A stretch of 64,000 nt of DNA, taken from positions 20,527 to 84,526 of the forward strand of contig CAJCHN010000038.1 of the NCBI GenBank assembly GCA_903970285.1. Direction: 5' to 3'. Shown here piece by piece: positions 47,036-57,700 of the stretch (position 1 is its first letter; each line of letters opens with the position of its first letter). Source of the DNA: Rhodanobacteraceae bacterium. GTDB lineage: Bacteria; Acidobacteriota; Terriglobia; Terriglobales; Acidobacteriaceae. The notes beneath the pieces are model-generated. The model did not search any database and was not told the origin of the DNA. It was given only the letters and a program-made list of their open reading frames with translations. Both the position numbers and the translations under genes were made by a program.

Positions 47036-47761
47036 ATGACGCATAGTGAAGCCCAGCCTGGCACCGTCTACCTCGTCGGTGCTGGCCCTGGGGCTCCCGA
47101 CCTCCTCACCCTTCGTGCCCTGACCCTCCTGCAGACCGCGGACGTCGTCCTTCCCGACGATCTTGTCTCCGCCGAAATTGTCGCGCTGGCCAGCCCAACT
47201 GCAGTGGTCATCCCTGTCGGAAAGCGCTGCGGTCAGCCTCGCATTACTCAGGCTGGAATCCACGAGCTCATGCTCCTGCACGCTGGCAGGGGGAAATCTG
47301 TCCTGCGTCTCAAGTCCGGAGATCCCCTAGTATTCGGACGCGCCAACGAAGAGATCGAAGCACTCCGGAGCTCACATGTCCCGTTCGAGATCGTTCCCGG
47401 TATCACCGCTGCCTTTGCTGTCGCTGCCGCCCTAAAGACCCCGCTTACAGATCGCAACTCTGCATCAAAGCTCATCCTGGCCACCGCACGGCACGCTGAA
47501 GACAAGTCCACCGCCGTCCTATGGGAGGGATCATTCCCCTCGCAGTCAACTCTCGTCCTCTACATGCCGGGTCGCGACTTCGTTACCCTCAGCGCATCGC
47601 TCATCGCCTCCGGCATTCTGCCGGCTACCCCTGTCGCCGCCGTCTCGAAAGCATCGACGCCCGAGCAGCACGTAGTCTCTACCACCGTCTCCGAACTCCC
47701 AACATCGCAACCCGGACCGACTCCACTATTGCTTCTCATAGGCCACGCTATTCGAGTCTAG
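47036..47761 (+). CDS. cobA: Uroporphyrinogen-III C-methyltransferase
   Basis: SUMT of 241 residues, methylating uroporphyrinogen III at C-2 and C-7 to precorrin-2, the entry to corrin synthesis. Motifs: 'VYLVGAGPGAPDLLTLRAL', 'ADVVLPDDLVS', 'SVLRLKSGDPLVFGRANEE' (the usual GDPFxFGRGxEE is slightly altered) and 'IVPGITAAFAVAAAL', 'LVLYMPGR'. Start ATG 47036 has AGAGG upstream; earlier in-frame sequence is not family-like. It completes the pathway present in this cluster. Confidence 0.93.
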   Translation: MTHSEAQPGTVYLVGAGPGAPDLLTLRALTLLQTADVVLPDDLVSAEIVALASPTAVVIPVGKRCGQPRITQAGIHELMLLHAGRGKSVLRLKSGDPLVFGRANEEIEALRSSHVPFEIVPGITAAFAVAAALKTPLTDRNSASKLILATARHAEDKSTAVLWEGSFPSQSTLVLYMPGRDFVTLSASLIASGILPATPVAAVSKASTPEQHVVSTTVSELPTSQPGPTPLLLLIGHAIRV

Positions 47762-48056
47762 GTGGGTCCCGATTATGTCTGCTCGCTCACAAATCGAGGT
47801 CGTTTCACTCAACCTGGCGGACGAACCCTAAGCGTGGCCACTCAAGTCAGAGCCATTCCATTTCGCGCCTTTGCAGTCGCAGCGGTTCCATACGATCTGC
47901 TTACCATCTACATATCCCTAACGCGCCAGAGGAGTAGTGCAGAGTGTCGTATACGCACGGCTGCGAACCAATAGCAGTGGACCTTCGTCTGCGGAGCACT
48001 GCCGGCACGGCACCAGAAATCTGGTACTAATCAATAAGCGCCACCGAGTCTTGTGT

Positions 48057-48980
48057 CTATTTAAAGAGCGAGTAAATCCGCGCTCGCAGCCAGCTTCTGC
48101 CAATATCTCCTTGCGTCCGTTCATGCCAGATAAGGCGATAGTCAAAGGAGGTGTCGGCGTCCAGCGTTATCAAAGTGAGCGATGCCGATGCTGCGAATCT
48201 CTGGCCCAGACGGGAAGGCAAGAGAATTACATGATCGGTGTCGGCCAGCAGCAGGGGCGCGGAAGCGAAATAGGGTGTCCGCATCGCAATTCTTTTTGCC
48301 GGGTGCCCGAGTTTGGTGAGGACATCATCCCCCTCCAGCCGACTTCCTACTGGGTACAGCAGCACAATCTGTGGGTATGCGGAGGCCTTTGCTGGATGTA
48401 GGCTGCCATCCTTTCGAAGTGTCTGCAGTAGCGGATGTCCGTGGCGAACGAGGCATGCGTAGCATTCCGTGTAAAGAGTCCGTGAGTGAAAGTTCTCCGG
48501 CAAATTGCTTTCGACATCGAGGGCTAGATCAAGTTTACCAGTTTCAAGATCTTTCAAGGTTTGGTCGCTCCATGGCGCTACCTCAACCGTGATGCCAGGC
48601 GCCTCCACGGCGAGTGTCTTGATCAGTGGAGTAAGAACAACTGCAGTTCCGTGGTCCGTCGCCGCGATGCGCAGTGACATTTGGGTGCTTTGGGGTTCAA
48701 ACGTTTCTTTCTCAAAGAGTAAAGAGAGAGCGTCGAGTGCTTCCGTCAGTATCGGTCGAAGCAATTCGGCCCTTGGCGTCAGCGTATTACCGTGGCGTCC
48801 CCTGACCAATAGTGGGTCACCGAGACACTTACGCAATTGTGCAAGCACTCTGCTGGCGGCGGGCTGTCCCATCGCCAAAGCCTCTCCCGCCCTGGTTACA
48901 CTGCGTGTATCCAGCAAAACATGCAGCATGCGCAAAGAACGCATGTCGAGGGTATCGATTGCATTATTCAATTTGTGCAT
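48057..48980 (-). CDS. LysR-family transcriptional regulator
   Basis: Regulator of 307 residues with an N-terminal winged helix ('DMRSLRMLHVLLDTRSVTRA', 'MGQPAASRVLAQLRKCLGDPLLVR') and a two-lobed effector domain ('LRIAATDHGTAVVL'). It stands divergently to the amidohydrolase gene at 49159, 178 bp away, the usual layout for a LysR protein and its target, so it probably responds to an aromatic acid or a pathway intermediate. No operator could be fixed by eye. Confidence 0.92.
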   Translation of the reverse strand: MHKLNNAIDTLDMRSLRMLHVLLDTRSVTRAGEALAMGQPAASRVLAQLRKCLGDPLLVRGRHGNTLTPRAELLRPILTEALDALSLLFEKETFEPQSTQMSLRIAATDHGTAVVLTPLIKTLAVEAPGITVEVAPWSDQTLKDLETGKLDLALDVESNLPENFHSRTLYTECYACLVRHGHPLLQTLRKDGSLHPAKASAYPQIVLLYPVGSRLEGDDVLTKLGHPAKRIAMRTPYFASAPLLLADTDHVILLPSRLGQRFAASASLTLITLDADTSFDYRLIWHERTQGDIGRSWLRARIYSLFK

Positions 48981-49158
48981 GGATGGTATGCGCTCAGCGC
49001 CATGGGATTAATATCGTGCTTTCGCCATACTAGTGGAATGACAGAGTTTGTGTTCCCCGACTCAGATTCAGAGCCGAAGAAGAGACAAGCTGGTTAAAGC
49101 GACGGTCACTTGCCGTCAGAGCCATTGGGTCGGAAGCGCCAAAAGGGAGACGTAACTG

Positions 49159-50142
49159 GTGAAGCTCATAGCCATCGAAGAACATTTTGTCACACCGGAT
49201 ATCGCCAACGCGTGGGAAAGCTCAGCCATCGGTCAAGAGGGAACAAGCAGCTTCGATCAGGGTGAAGTCGGTCAGCGACTCGAAGACCTCGGAGAAGGCC
49301 GGCTCTCCTTAATGGACGAGAGCGGAGTCGATGTTCAGGTGCTCTCGGTCACGACGCCAGCTCTGCATAATCTTGACGCAGAGGAGAGTGTGCGGCTGGC
49401 ACGGGAGACAAACGACTTGGTCGCCGCGACGATTGCCCAAAATCCGGCTCGCTTTCAGGGATTCGCCGTTCTGCCGATGCCGTCGCCTGACGAAGCAGCG
49501 CTCGAACTGGAGCGTGCCGTGACAAAGTTGCGTCTGGTTGGCGCGATGGTGTGCGGCCGTACGCGCGACAAGAACTTAGACCACCCTGACTTCCTATCGA
49601 TGTTTGAAACGGCCGCGAAGCTGAGTGTGCCCATCTTCGTACATCCTCAGATTCCGCAAGCGGCGGTTCGAGCAGCATATTACTCTGGCTTTGGAGAGCG
49701 GGTCGATACAGCGCTGGCTACCTTCGGTCTCGGGTGGCACTACGAGGCTGGTATCCAGTTCGTGCGGCTCATCCTAGCGGGCGTGTTCGATCGATTTCCG
49801 AATCTACAGATCATTCTCGGCCACTGGGGGGAAATTGTCCTCTTCTATCTCGAGCGGCTCAAATCGCTTGGACGCGTGGCAAAACTCGAACGTCCGGTGG
49901 AGGAGTACTTTCGGTCGAATCTGTACGTGACCCCGAGCGGAATGTGGAGTGAATCCTATCTACAGCGTGCCCTAGAAATCGTAGGGACAGAGCGTATCTT
50001 GTTCTCCACCGACTACCCCTATCAATATCGACCAGGACAACCGGGGCGTTCATTCCTGCTCAACGCCGGCTTATCATCAGAAGTGCGAGGGCTCGTCGCT
50101 CATGGAAACTGGGAAAGATTACTTAGCCCAGGTCGTTGGTAG
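49159..50142 (+). CDS. Amidohydrolase-2 family (gamma-resorcylate decarboxylase-like)
   Basis: TIM-barrel metal enzyme of 327 residues. It begins 'MKLIAIEEHFVTPD' with the metal ligands Glu/His, and has 'PIFVHPQIP' and 'IILGHWGEIVLFYLERL' (His) and 'RILFSTDYPYQY' (Asp), the set seen in non-oxidative decarboxylases of the ACMSD/gamma-resorcylate group. Likely a decarboxylase or hydrolase of a small aromatic acid; the precise substrate is not known. Start GTG 49159 with AAAGGGAGA upstream. Context: divergent LysR gene and a nearby maleylacetate reductase. Confidence 0.85.
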   Translation: MKLIAIEEHFVTPDIANAWESSAIGQEGTSSFDQGEVGQRLEDLGEGRLSLMDESGVDVQVLSVTTPALHNLDAEESVRLARETNDLVAATIAQNPARFQGFAVLPMPSPDEAALELERAVTKLRLVGAMVCGRTRDKNLDHPDFLSMFETAAKLSVPIFVHPQIPQAAVRAAYYSGFGERVDTALATFGLGWHYEAGIQFVRLILAGVFDRFPNLQIILGHWGEIVLFYLERLKSLGRVAKLERPVEEYFRSNLYVTPSGMWSESYLQRALEIVGTERILFSTDYPYQYRPGQPGRSFLLNAGLSSEVRGLVAHGNWERLLSPGRW

Positions 50143-50411
50143 AACGCCATTTCCACAGGGGATTGCCTTCGTCGTGGCTAGTGAGGCAGCTTGCATTGGC
50201 TGATCTCTCTGCCCTGCAGCTTCGATCGGCGCCAAGATGCAAATGCGTGTTTCCAGACGCGACTCAGCGGAGAGCCGAGAGAAAATATGGATTAGCATGC
50301 ACACTAGCAGTGACCACGCTGCCGTCCGCGAGCACGACTTGTGCGCTTCGTATGGTTTAGCATCCGCTCGCCCAATGCGGATTGCGTCAAGCCGAGGCGC
50401 ATCGCTGCCCT

Positions 50412-51689
50412 TTAGAATACGTTCTCCAAGATTTGAACCACCTCTTGCGGAGAGACAACCTCACGCGGGTTCGTGGCCAAGAGAAATTCCGTCATTGTGC
50501 CGTCGGCAATATGTGGAAGATCCTCTCGTTTCACTCCCCAGTCCCGGAGACGATTCTTGATCCCAAGCTTGCGAACTATCTCTCGAATCGCATCGGCAGC
50601 CCGTGCTGCCGTTTCGTCTGGCCGATTGGAGTCAGTCTCGACACCCAAAGCCGCCGCGATTAAGGTTTGCCGCTCTATGCTAGCTTCTCGATTGAAATCC
50701 ATTACGGCCGGAAGCATCAGACATGAAGTCACCCCATGGGGGACTTTGCACCTTCCGCCAAGCTGATGCCCAATGGCGTGACTGAGGCCCACCATTACGT
50801 TTCCGAGTGAATAGAGGGACAGACAGGAAGCCGACTGGCACATCCGACGCGCCTCGGAGTCAAGGGGATTGTTTGTTGACTTCACCAGGAATCGGGACAG
50901 TAAGCTGAGAGCGTGGATGGCCAGAGCGTCCGAGAACGGTTGATGTTCTGTTGAGTAGATGGCTTCTACGCAGTGGTCTATTGCCCGAACACCAGTGCTC
51001 GCCCAGAGCCAAGCTGGCGTTGACTGAGTCAGGTCTGCATCCTGGATTACAACCTTGGGGGCAATCCCGCAGTGTTTGAATTGATACTTTTCGCCCGTCC
51101 TCTCATTGGTGGCGCCGGCATAGGAACTGAACTCTGCTCCGGAAAGCGTTGTTGGGAGTGCGATGTGAGGCATAGCCTCCCCCTTCGACAGAGCAGCCAC
51201 CGGCTTCCCATCCTTCAGTTGCATCCTAAAATCGAATACTTCATCCTCTTGCCGCACGCCTTCCGCTATGCATAGTGCAATCATCTTTGCTGTATCGACG
51301 ACGCTGCCGCCACCCAGGCTCAAAATTATGTCGGCTTCACACCGCCTCACATCTTCGACGATCCTAAGGGTGTCAGAGATAGGGCTATGAGCCTGAGTTC
51401 CCTTGTGAACGCCTACTAGCGTGTCGCCGAGCCGGAACTCAAGCTGCTGTAAGTAAGGAGTGCTCTCCGCAAGTGTACGTCCCGTGATGACGTACACTCT
51501 GTGGCATTTGAGCCGCTGTATTTCGAACCGTAAAGCTTGTATTGATCCAGCACCGCAGTGAACCACCTGTAGCGATGGGAAGGTGAACGAGTAGGGTTTA
51601 AGTGCCGAATTGGTTCTTGTCACGTATCTCCTCACGTTCTTTTTCTTCAGGTCCCCACAGAATAGCCGAGCCGATTGTAGCTTCCGCAA
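50412..51689 (-). CDS. Iron-containing alcohol dehydrogenase, maleylacetate reductase-like
   Basis: 425-residue enzyme of the group III dehydrogenase family. It has the nucleotide motif 'IILSLGGGSVVDTAKMIAL', 'HIALPTTLSGAEFSSYAG', 'AIDHCVEAIYS' and 'HQLGGRCKVPHGVTSC', matching maleylacetate reductases, which turn maleylacetate to 3-oxoadipate in resorcinol, hydroxyquinol and chloroaromatic breakdown. The N-terminal ~20 residues are Lys-rich and may not be translated; GTG 51633-51635 is a shorter option. It converges on the amidohydrolase gene. No hydroxyquinol dioxygenase or resorcinol hydroxylase is present. Confidence 0.85.
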   Translation of the reverse strand: MRKLQSARLFCGDLKKKNVRRYVTRTNSALKPYSFTFPSLQVVHCGAGSIQALRFEIQRLKCHRVYVITGRTLAESTPYLQQLEFRLGDTLVGVHKGTQAHSPISDTLRIVEDVRRCEADIILSLGGGSVVDTAKMIALCIAEGVRQEDEVFDFRMQLKDGKPVAALSKGEAMPHIALPTTLSGAEFSSYAGATNERTGEKYQFKHCGIAPKVVIQDADLTQSTPAWLWASTGVRAIDHCVEAIYSTEHQPFSDALAIHALSLLSRFLVKSTNNPLDSEARRMCQSASCLSLYSLGNVMVGLSHAIGHQLGGRCKVPHGVTSCLMLPAVMDFNREASIERQTLIAAALGVETDSNRPDETAARAADAIREIVRKLGIKNRLRDWGVKREDLPHIADGTMTEFLLATNPREVVSPQEVVQILENVF

Positions 51690-51934
51690 CTGCGGACAAC
51701 AGAAATTGGAATGAATCCAAGTCTAAAGATTCTTAGCGCCTTTGGCCTTCCAAAGAAGCAACATCTCACCAGAGAAAGGATGTTCCCTCAGGTTTTTGCA
51801 CGTTAGTTTTGTTGTGATTAATCAGCTCTCGACCAAGCTTCCATTCTCCATTGTTACCTTCTCGTTCTGGCCAACACAGGACTTTGGGTTCCTTACGTAG
51901 TGGAGAGGACATGCCGAGCCAAAGGGACGTCTTA

Positions 51935-52276
51935 TCAATGGCTAATCGCCTGCTGGGTCGAATTCCCAAGACTTGCAGCCTGCACGTGATTCTGTTCCAG
52001 CAGACCTCTCACGCGTGCAGTTGCGTTGTAGCGCAGATCAGGAGATGTACCGACGACTACTTGATCGGCCGGTACCACTGCCTGGCGGTTCCAAGTGCCG
52101 ATGGCGTAACCGTAAAATCGCTGCCGGGCAAACAGTGTAGACCAAAGCCGCAAGATGGAGGCCCCAAGGTATTTGCGCGGGCGCGGCCAAGGCAATACCA
52201 TTTTGTGCGAGTGGTACTTGCGGCCAAGAACATGATCCAAAGAAAAGCGCGGCGGATAAAGGACGCAACGACGCAT
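51935..52276 (-). CDS. Small basic protein with a strong ribosome site, unknown
   Basis: Frame of 113 codons on the minus strand starting at ATG 52274-52276, preceded at 6 nt by AAGGAGGTG, a near-perfect Shine-Dalgarno. The protein is basic and aromatic-rich ('MRRCVLYPPRFSLDHVLG', 'GYAIGTWNRQAVVPADQVV'). I recognise no family and codon choice is not clearly gene-like. The surrounding 51690-52477 otherwise holds no convincing gene. It may be a remnant or a real orphan. Confidence 0.35.
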   Translation of the reverse strand: MRRCVLYPPRFSLDHVLGRKYHSHKMVLPWPRPRKYLGASILRLWSTLFARQRFYGYAIGTWNRQAVVPADQVVVGTSPDLRYNATARVRGLLEQNHVQAASLGNSTQQAISH

Positions 52277-52477
52277 ATAACACCTCCTTGACGATACCGA
52301 GCACCACTTACCAAAACGCAAATCGCACTCACGGAGTAACGTGATCTTCGCATCTATGTCTGCATGTCCGAGAATAAGTGGCTGTACCAATACGTCGCGC
52401 GGGCTGGACAGAACCGTGTCAGGTGAGGCCTTGTGTTCAGCCCAAAGCAAACATTTCCACTAGAACTTTTCCTCAAT

Positions 52478-53671
52478 CTAGATCGGCTGCGCGGGCACGG
52501 CACCGGTTCGATACCAGGTCTGAACAATCATCCCGACTCCAAATGTCGCATCAGAACAGGTCACGTTGGCAAGGGTGCTCGGAGTGCCGTTCAAGTCAAG
52601 CGTGACTCGACCAGTACGTGGCAACATTGGCTGATTGGGCAGATCGTATGAGAAGGCGAGGAGGCCAATTCCCTTACCCTGGAGATAACTTAGTAGATTA
52701 AGACCTGCCTGATTTGAGCCAGAGTCGCAATACTGAAAGGTATTGCTGCCGTTCGTCGCGGCAATGTCATTTTCCAATGACCACTCGGTTACGATCACGG
52801 GAGCGACGCTCGAGACAGAGACATTGCCAAACTTTGCATCCCACCCGACACCGGTCATTCCATTGCCGGTTGCTGTTTGGTCCGGTGCACTGTGAGCGTA
52901 GGGGTGGGACGCATACGCAACCTGATGTAGCGGGTCGGCAAGGATCGGAGCTTGATCCAGTTGCTCGGCGTAGTTGAGGCCGTCTGCGATGACCACGTTA
53001 GTCGCGCCAGCATTACGAATGATAGTGACCATGTTGTTCATGGCTGTAGCCCACAGTGCCCAATTTGCTGCCGTGTGGTCCAATTCCGGCTCGTTCAGAA
53101 TTTCAAACATGATGCCGTTGTCGTTCTTGAAGGCGGGTGCAAGCACGTTCCAGGCGTTGCCGGTACCGGCGTTTGGCAAGGGTGTTGGGGTTGCCTCGCC
53201 TGTACCACTCTCGTCCTGCACGCTAACGATAACGTTAAGCCCAATCGCGCGCGCGGCTGTCACGCCTGCTACAACCTCGCTCAGGAAGTTAGGATCGTAC
53301 AAAGATGGCGACGTAGGATCATCTTTATCGAGCGCCGCCTGAGAGACCTGAAAGCGAATAGTATCGGCGCCCCAAGCCTTCATTGAGGCGAGCTCCGCTG
53401 CGCTGAAATGATTGTAAGCAGCACCGAAGGCTCCTGTTCGGACCGAAGGTGACGCTACGAAGGCAACGCAGTTCAAACCGTGCGGAGCCCACACTACTCC
53501 GTTACGCATAAGATGTGTGCCCGAAACGCTCACATAACCATCTGCGGTTTGCGTCGCGCCCGGCCCTGTGGGTGTGGTGGAACAACCCTGAATCAACACA
53601 CTGAGGCTTATGGCGAAGACGAGTGCAATCATATGGACACCAGTGCAACATAAGCAGTTTCTAAGTCTCAT
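52478..53671 (-). CDS. GH5-family glycoside hydrolase, lipoprotein
   Basis: About 397 residues. A lipoprotein signal ('LVFAISLSVLIQGCSTT', lipobox ending at Cys) leads to a cellulase-type (GH5) barrel: 'MKAWGADTIRFQVSQ', 'IMFEILNEPELD' (acid/base Glu in NEP), 'VAYASHPYAHS' and 'PVIVTEWSLEND' (nucleophile Glu). It acts outside the cytoplasm on a beta-glucan, mannan or similar polymer; specificity is not readable. It is clearly paralogous to the gene at 61995-63080. Start is taken at ATG 53669-53671; ATG 53630-53632 would also keep the signal peptide. Confidence 0.88.
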   Translation of the reverse strand: MRLRNCLCCTGVHMIALVFAISLSVLIQGCSTTPTGPGATQTADGYVSVSGTHLMRNGVVWAPHGLNCVAFVASPSVRTGAFGAAYNHFSAAELASMKAWGADTIRFQVSQAALDKDDPTSPSLYDPNFLSEVVAGVTAARAIGLNVIVSVQDESGTGEATPTPLPNAGTGNAWNVLAPAFKNDNGIMFEILNEPELDHTAANWALWATAMNNMVTIIRNAGATNVVIADGLNYAEQLDQAPILADPLHQVAYASHPYAHSAPDQTATGNGMTGVGWDAKFGNVSVSSVAPVIVTEWSLENDIAATNGSNTFQYCDSGSNQAGLNLLSYLQGKGIGLLAFSYDLPNQPMLPRTGRVTLDLNGTPSTLANVTCSDATFGVGMIVQTWYRTGAVPAQPI

Positions 53672-53941
53672 TTCTATTCTCACTTTGTTGCTTTGTGGTT
53701 TGAGGGCCAGGTGTGTACCAACACGCATGCAAAAGGATAACCTCATCCTCAACGCTAAAGCATGATTGGTCGCTTACTCCTGGTGCCGTCGAGCTTTGGC
53801 ACGATCGTAGTGTCTTACGTCCTATTCGTGCGGTCTGACTCAAACAACATCGAGGTAATAATGAGGTATAGCAACGGAAGCGGCGTCGCCATATACAGTC
53901 CGGAGATCCCAGCACCAGATCTCGACTCTTGGCGTTTTAGC

Positions 53942-54571
53942 TCATATCTCAAAAAAACCTCGTTGAAGTGCGATAGTCACAGCATGGGTTCTATCGCTCG
54001 CGCCGAGTTTGTATAGGATGCTGGTTACATGACTCTTCACGGTGTCCTCTCGAATTCCGAGACGATCTGCAACTATTTTGTTTGAGCAACCGCGGGCAAT
54101 AAGCTGCAGCACATCGAGTTCTCGTTGCGTGAGCGTCTCGGCGCCGGTGTGGTTTGCGAGGTCAAAGGCGACCTCTGCCTGCACATGACGTTCTCCACGA
54201 TGTACGGCGCGTATGGAGGTCCGTAAGTCTCGGCGCAAAGCTGCCTTCAACAAATAACCCGAAGCACCTGCCTTGAGTGCACGCCCTGCCTGCACGTCCC
54301 CGACGTAAGTTGTCAAGACGATGACGCGGGCGCTAGGGTCAAGCGCTCGCAGTTTCTCGATGACGATGATTCCGCTCATGTCCGGCAGCTTCAGATCAAG
54401 GAGGGTGACATCCGGTTGCAAGAGCGCATAGAGGGATAGCGCTTCCAGTCCCGTGCCGGCCTCGCCAATCAACTTCATGTCCGATTGGCTTTCTATAATC
54501 AAAGATAATCCGTCGCGTACGACCGGATGATCGTCAACCACCAAAATGCGGATTTGATCCTCGCTGTTCAC
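53942..54571 (-). CDS. NarL/FixJ-type response regulator
   Basis: 209 residues: receiver domain ('ILVVDDHPVVRDGL', phosphorylated Asp in 'DVTLLDLKLPDMSG', 'ARVIVLTTY', 'ALKAGASGYLLKA') and a LuxR-type helix-turn-helix ('LTQRELDVLQLIARGCSN', 'LGIREDTVKSHVTSIL'). Start GTG 54569-54571. It is divergent from the large sensor kinase at 54780, with about 200 bp between them, so the two are probably a pair. Confidence 0.93.
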   Translation of the reverse strand: MNSEDQIRILVVDDHPVVRDGLSLIIESQSDMKLIGEAGTGLEALSLYALLQPDVTLLDLKLPDMSGIIVIEKLRALDPSARVIVLTTYVGDVQAGRALKAGASGYLLKAALRRDLRTSIRAVHRGERHVQAEVAFDLANHTGAETLTQRELDVLQLIARGCSNKIVADRLGIREDTVKSHVTSILYKLGASDRTHAVTIALQRGFFEI

Positions 54572-54779
54572 GATCGATACCCTACATACCGCCGGGCCGA
54601 GGCGATATGCGCAAATTCATTGTAGCGTTGATTAGAGTCGCATCTCGGGCTCTGGAACGGACAACAAAGTCCGAAAGCCGGACAGAATAGGACGTGGTCT
54701 GAAGATGAGGAATTGGGACACCAAAAGCAACCGAACGATTTCAGGCCCCGCTCATGAACAACTCCGTGGAGGAGATCGT

Positions 54780-57700
54780 GTGCGCAGTCGGTACACCCTC
54801 CAGAGGGAGGGTGTTTGTTCTTGGAGTCAAATTCTGTTGTGTCTGCTGCTAGTCACCGGTTTTTCTCGTCGGATCGAAGCCCAAGATCAAGCATTGACGC
54901 AGATGCTTCACAGAAAGTGGACAGGAAGTGACGGTGCTCCACAGGGAATTCTTGCTATGGCGCAAACACCCGATGGGCTCCTTTGGTTTAGCAACCCGCG
55001 CGGGCTTTATTCGTTCGATGGAATTGCCTTTCGATTGTTCGAACAGGATCCAAGCACGGCAGCTACTCCGCTTCCGAACAGCCACTACCTACTTGCAACT
55101 CGAAGCGGTGACCTCTGGTTATTTGCCTTTCATGGGGCGCCTGTCAGGATTCGTGACGGTAGAGTGCGTCTATTTGGGCGGGTAGAAGGTGCTGAACTGC
55201 AGGTTCTAGGTTGGCCTCAAGAAGATTCACACGGAACCATTTGGGCAGTTCTGAACGGGCGCCAAATTGTGTATCTCGGACGCGACGAAGAATGGCATCC
55301 GCTATCAGACCCTCCCTTGACTGCTGGCCACCTCACAACGCTGTTCATGGATTCCTCGGACACTACCTGGATTGTTATCGACGAACATCTTTATCGCAAG
55401 GACTCGTCAGACGTCCAATTCAAAAGGATTGACATTGTGCTATCCGGGGCCACAACCATCCGGCAAGGCCAGAAGAATGATCTCTGGATCTCAAGTTCAG
55501 GAGTGGGGGCGCCCGCTTCGCTCGAAGCGAATCTCCTGCGAGTGGATAAAAACGGTTTCGTGCTCTATTCAACGAGAGTGTCTAAATCCGTATCAACGAT
55601 TCTTCCAGTCAGTGATGGATCGTTGTGGGTTCTAACACAGAGTAATGAGCTGCTGCGCCTTCATCCTTATGCGGGGAGAAAACAATTGGATGCCGAGGTG
55701 GAAAGTTCTAACGAGTTCGAGCTGCAGGTTGCGCCCGCTGAACTTCATCAAAATGCACTGCTCTCCGCCGCAAACGGCGGAATCTGGGTTGCGGGTATCG
55801 GCGGAGCGGAACAGTTTACGAGAGCTAGCTTAGTGCCAGCGATGATCCCCGCGCCGGTTGGAAATTGGCAGAGCTGCCTGGATTCCTCGGCAGCGCTTTG
55901 GATTGCGGATCCGCGCGGTGTTCTCTATCGTCGAGTAAACGGAATCTTGGAGAAGGTTAAAGGTGAAAGAAACGTGGATGCGCTGCTTTGCCAGCGAGAT
56001 GGATCTTTGATCATAAGCGACGAAAGAGGCCTCGAACTGTTTAGTGGTAGACACATAATGCATCTGCCGCGCATACCCCAGCTTGGTGCCCTCGGTCTCC
56101 ACAAGCAGTACGTCTATACCGGCGCGACGCATATGCCCGACAAGCGGATTATTGCTGCTGTAGCCGGTAATGCAATCGGCCATGGACTATGGGAGTTGAA
56201 CGACGGGAAGTGGACAAGATTTCTTCAAGACCCGGACCAGCCCGAGGTGACTGCGCTGCGGCCGGAGGCCGACGGGGGTCTTCTGATCGGCTTTCGAGAA
56301 GGCAAAGTACAAGTGTTCCAACAGGGAACTTCGACGGTGATGCCGATCGCCGGAACGCCTCTAGGCGCATTGGGCTTTGCCGACACTGTCTACGGAACCA
56401 TGGCTTACGGCTCCCATGGGCTTGCTCTCAAGACTGTTTCCACCTTCAGGCGGATCGCGTTTGCTGATCCTGAGAACGGCGTAGGTATTACGGGTGTAGT
56501 ACAAACGCGGAACGGCGATGTCTGGCTTAATGGCGCGGAGGGCATTGTCAAAATCCCCGCCACGGAGATGCAGCAATTCTGCGTGCACAACGAGCATCTC
56601 GTGCAGACCCTCAATGTGCGCGAGGGCAACTTCGTAGGGCCGTCATTAACGAGTCTGTTCAGCGATACGGCACACGTCGATCCGGACGGTCGACTATGGT
56701 TCGCCACCGTCAATGGGGTGGTTTCGCTCAATCCTGACAGACCTGCTTCAGCCGAACTGCCGAAGCTCGCAATTCGCCGCATATATGCCGATGGACGGCC
56801 AATCGGGAATGGTCTTTCGATCGGCCCGGATGTCGATACGCTGCGACTTCAATACATTGGGGTTGACCTGTCGAATCCTCAGGCGGTCTCCTATCGCTAT
56901 CAACTCGTGGGGGCCGACCAGAGTTGGCAGGATGTAGGCACACGCAATGAGGCCATATATACGCACTTGAGGCCGGGTAAATACGTGTTTAGGGTGATGG
57001 CTTCGAACGCACCCAATTTGTGGACCGCCCCAGTGCAGTCAGTTCCCTTTACTGTGTTGCCGCGCTATTATCAGACCCTTTGGTTTGATGTGCTCTGTGG
57101 TTGCGTGCTTTTGTTGCTCCTGTGGGTTGCGGTGAACGCGCGGCTGCGCTTCCTCTCTGCAGACATTCGGATCCGCGCAGAAGAGCGAGCGGACGAGCGC
57201 ATCCGCATAGCAAGAGACCTGCACGACACTCTCCTACAGGGGGTGCAGGGCCTCTTGCTTGCTTTTCATGCAGCTGCGGAGCGAGTCCCAGAATTTCACG
57301 AGTCGAAGCGCGCCCTTGAACATGCCCTTTCGGTTGCGGAAAACATAATTCTCGAGGGGAGAGACCGCGTAAAAGGACTGCGGACGTTGCATGTACCGGG
57401 TGACTCTTTGCAAATCGCGCTTGAAGCACTCTCTAAGGACTTGGACCCATCGCGAAAGGTTGTATTTGAAGTGATCCGTTCGGGCAAAGAGCGCTGCCTC
57501 TTCCCCGAAGTAGCGGCTGAGAGTTTCCTTATCGCACGGGAAGCTGTAATCAACGCATACCGGCATGCTAAACCTACCAAAATACAGGTCCGCCTAAACT
57601 TCGCCCCTCAGGTCTTTAGCTTGGTATGCCTTGACGACGGAAGAGGCATCGAGGTGAAACAGCTCCGAGCGGCAGAGGAAACAGGGCATTGGGGTTTCAG

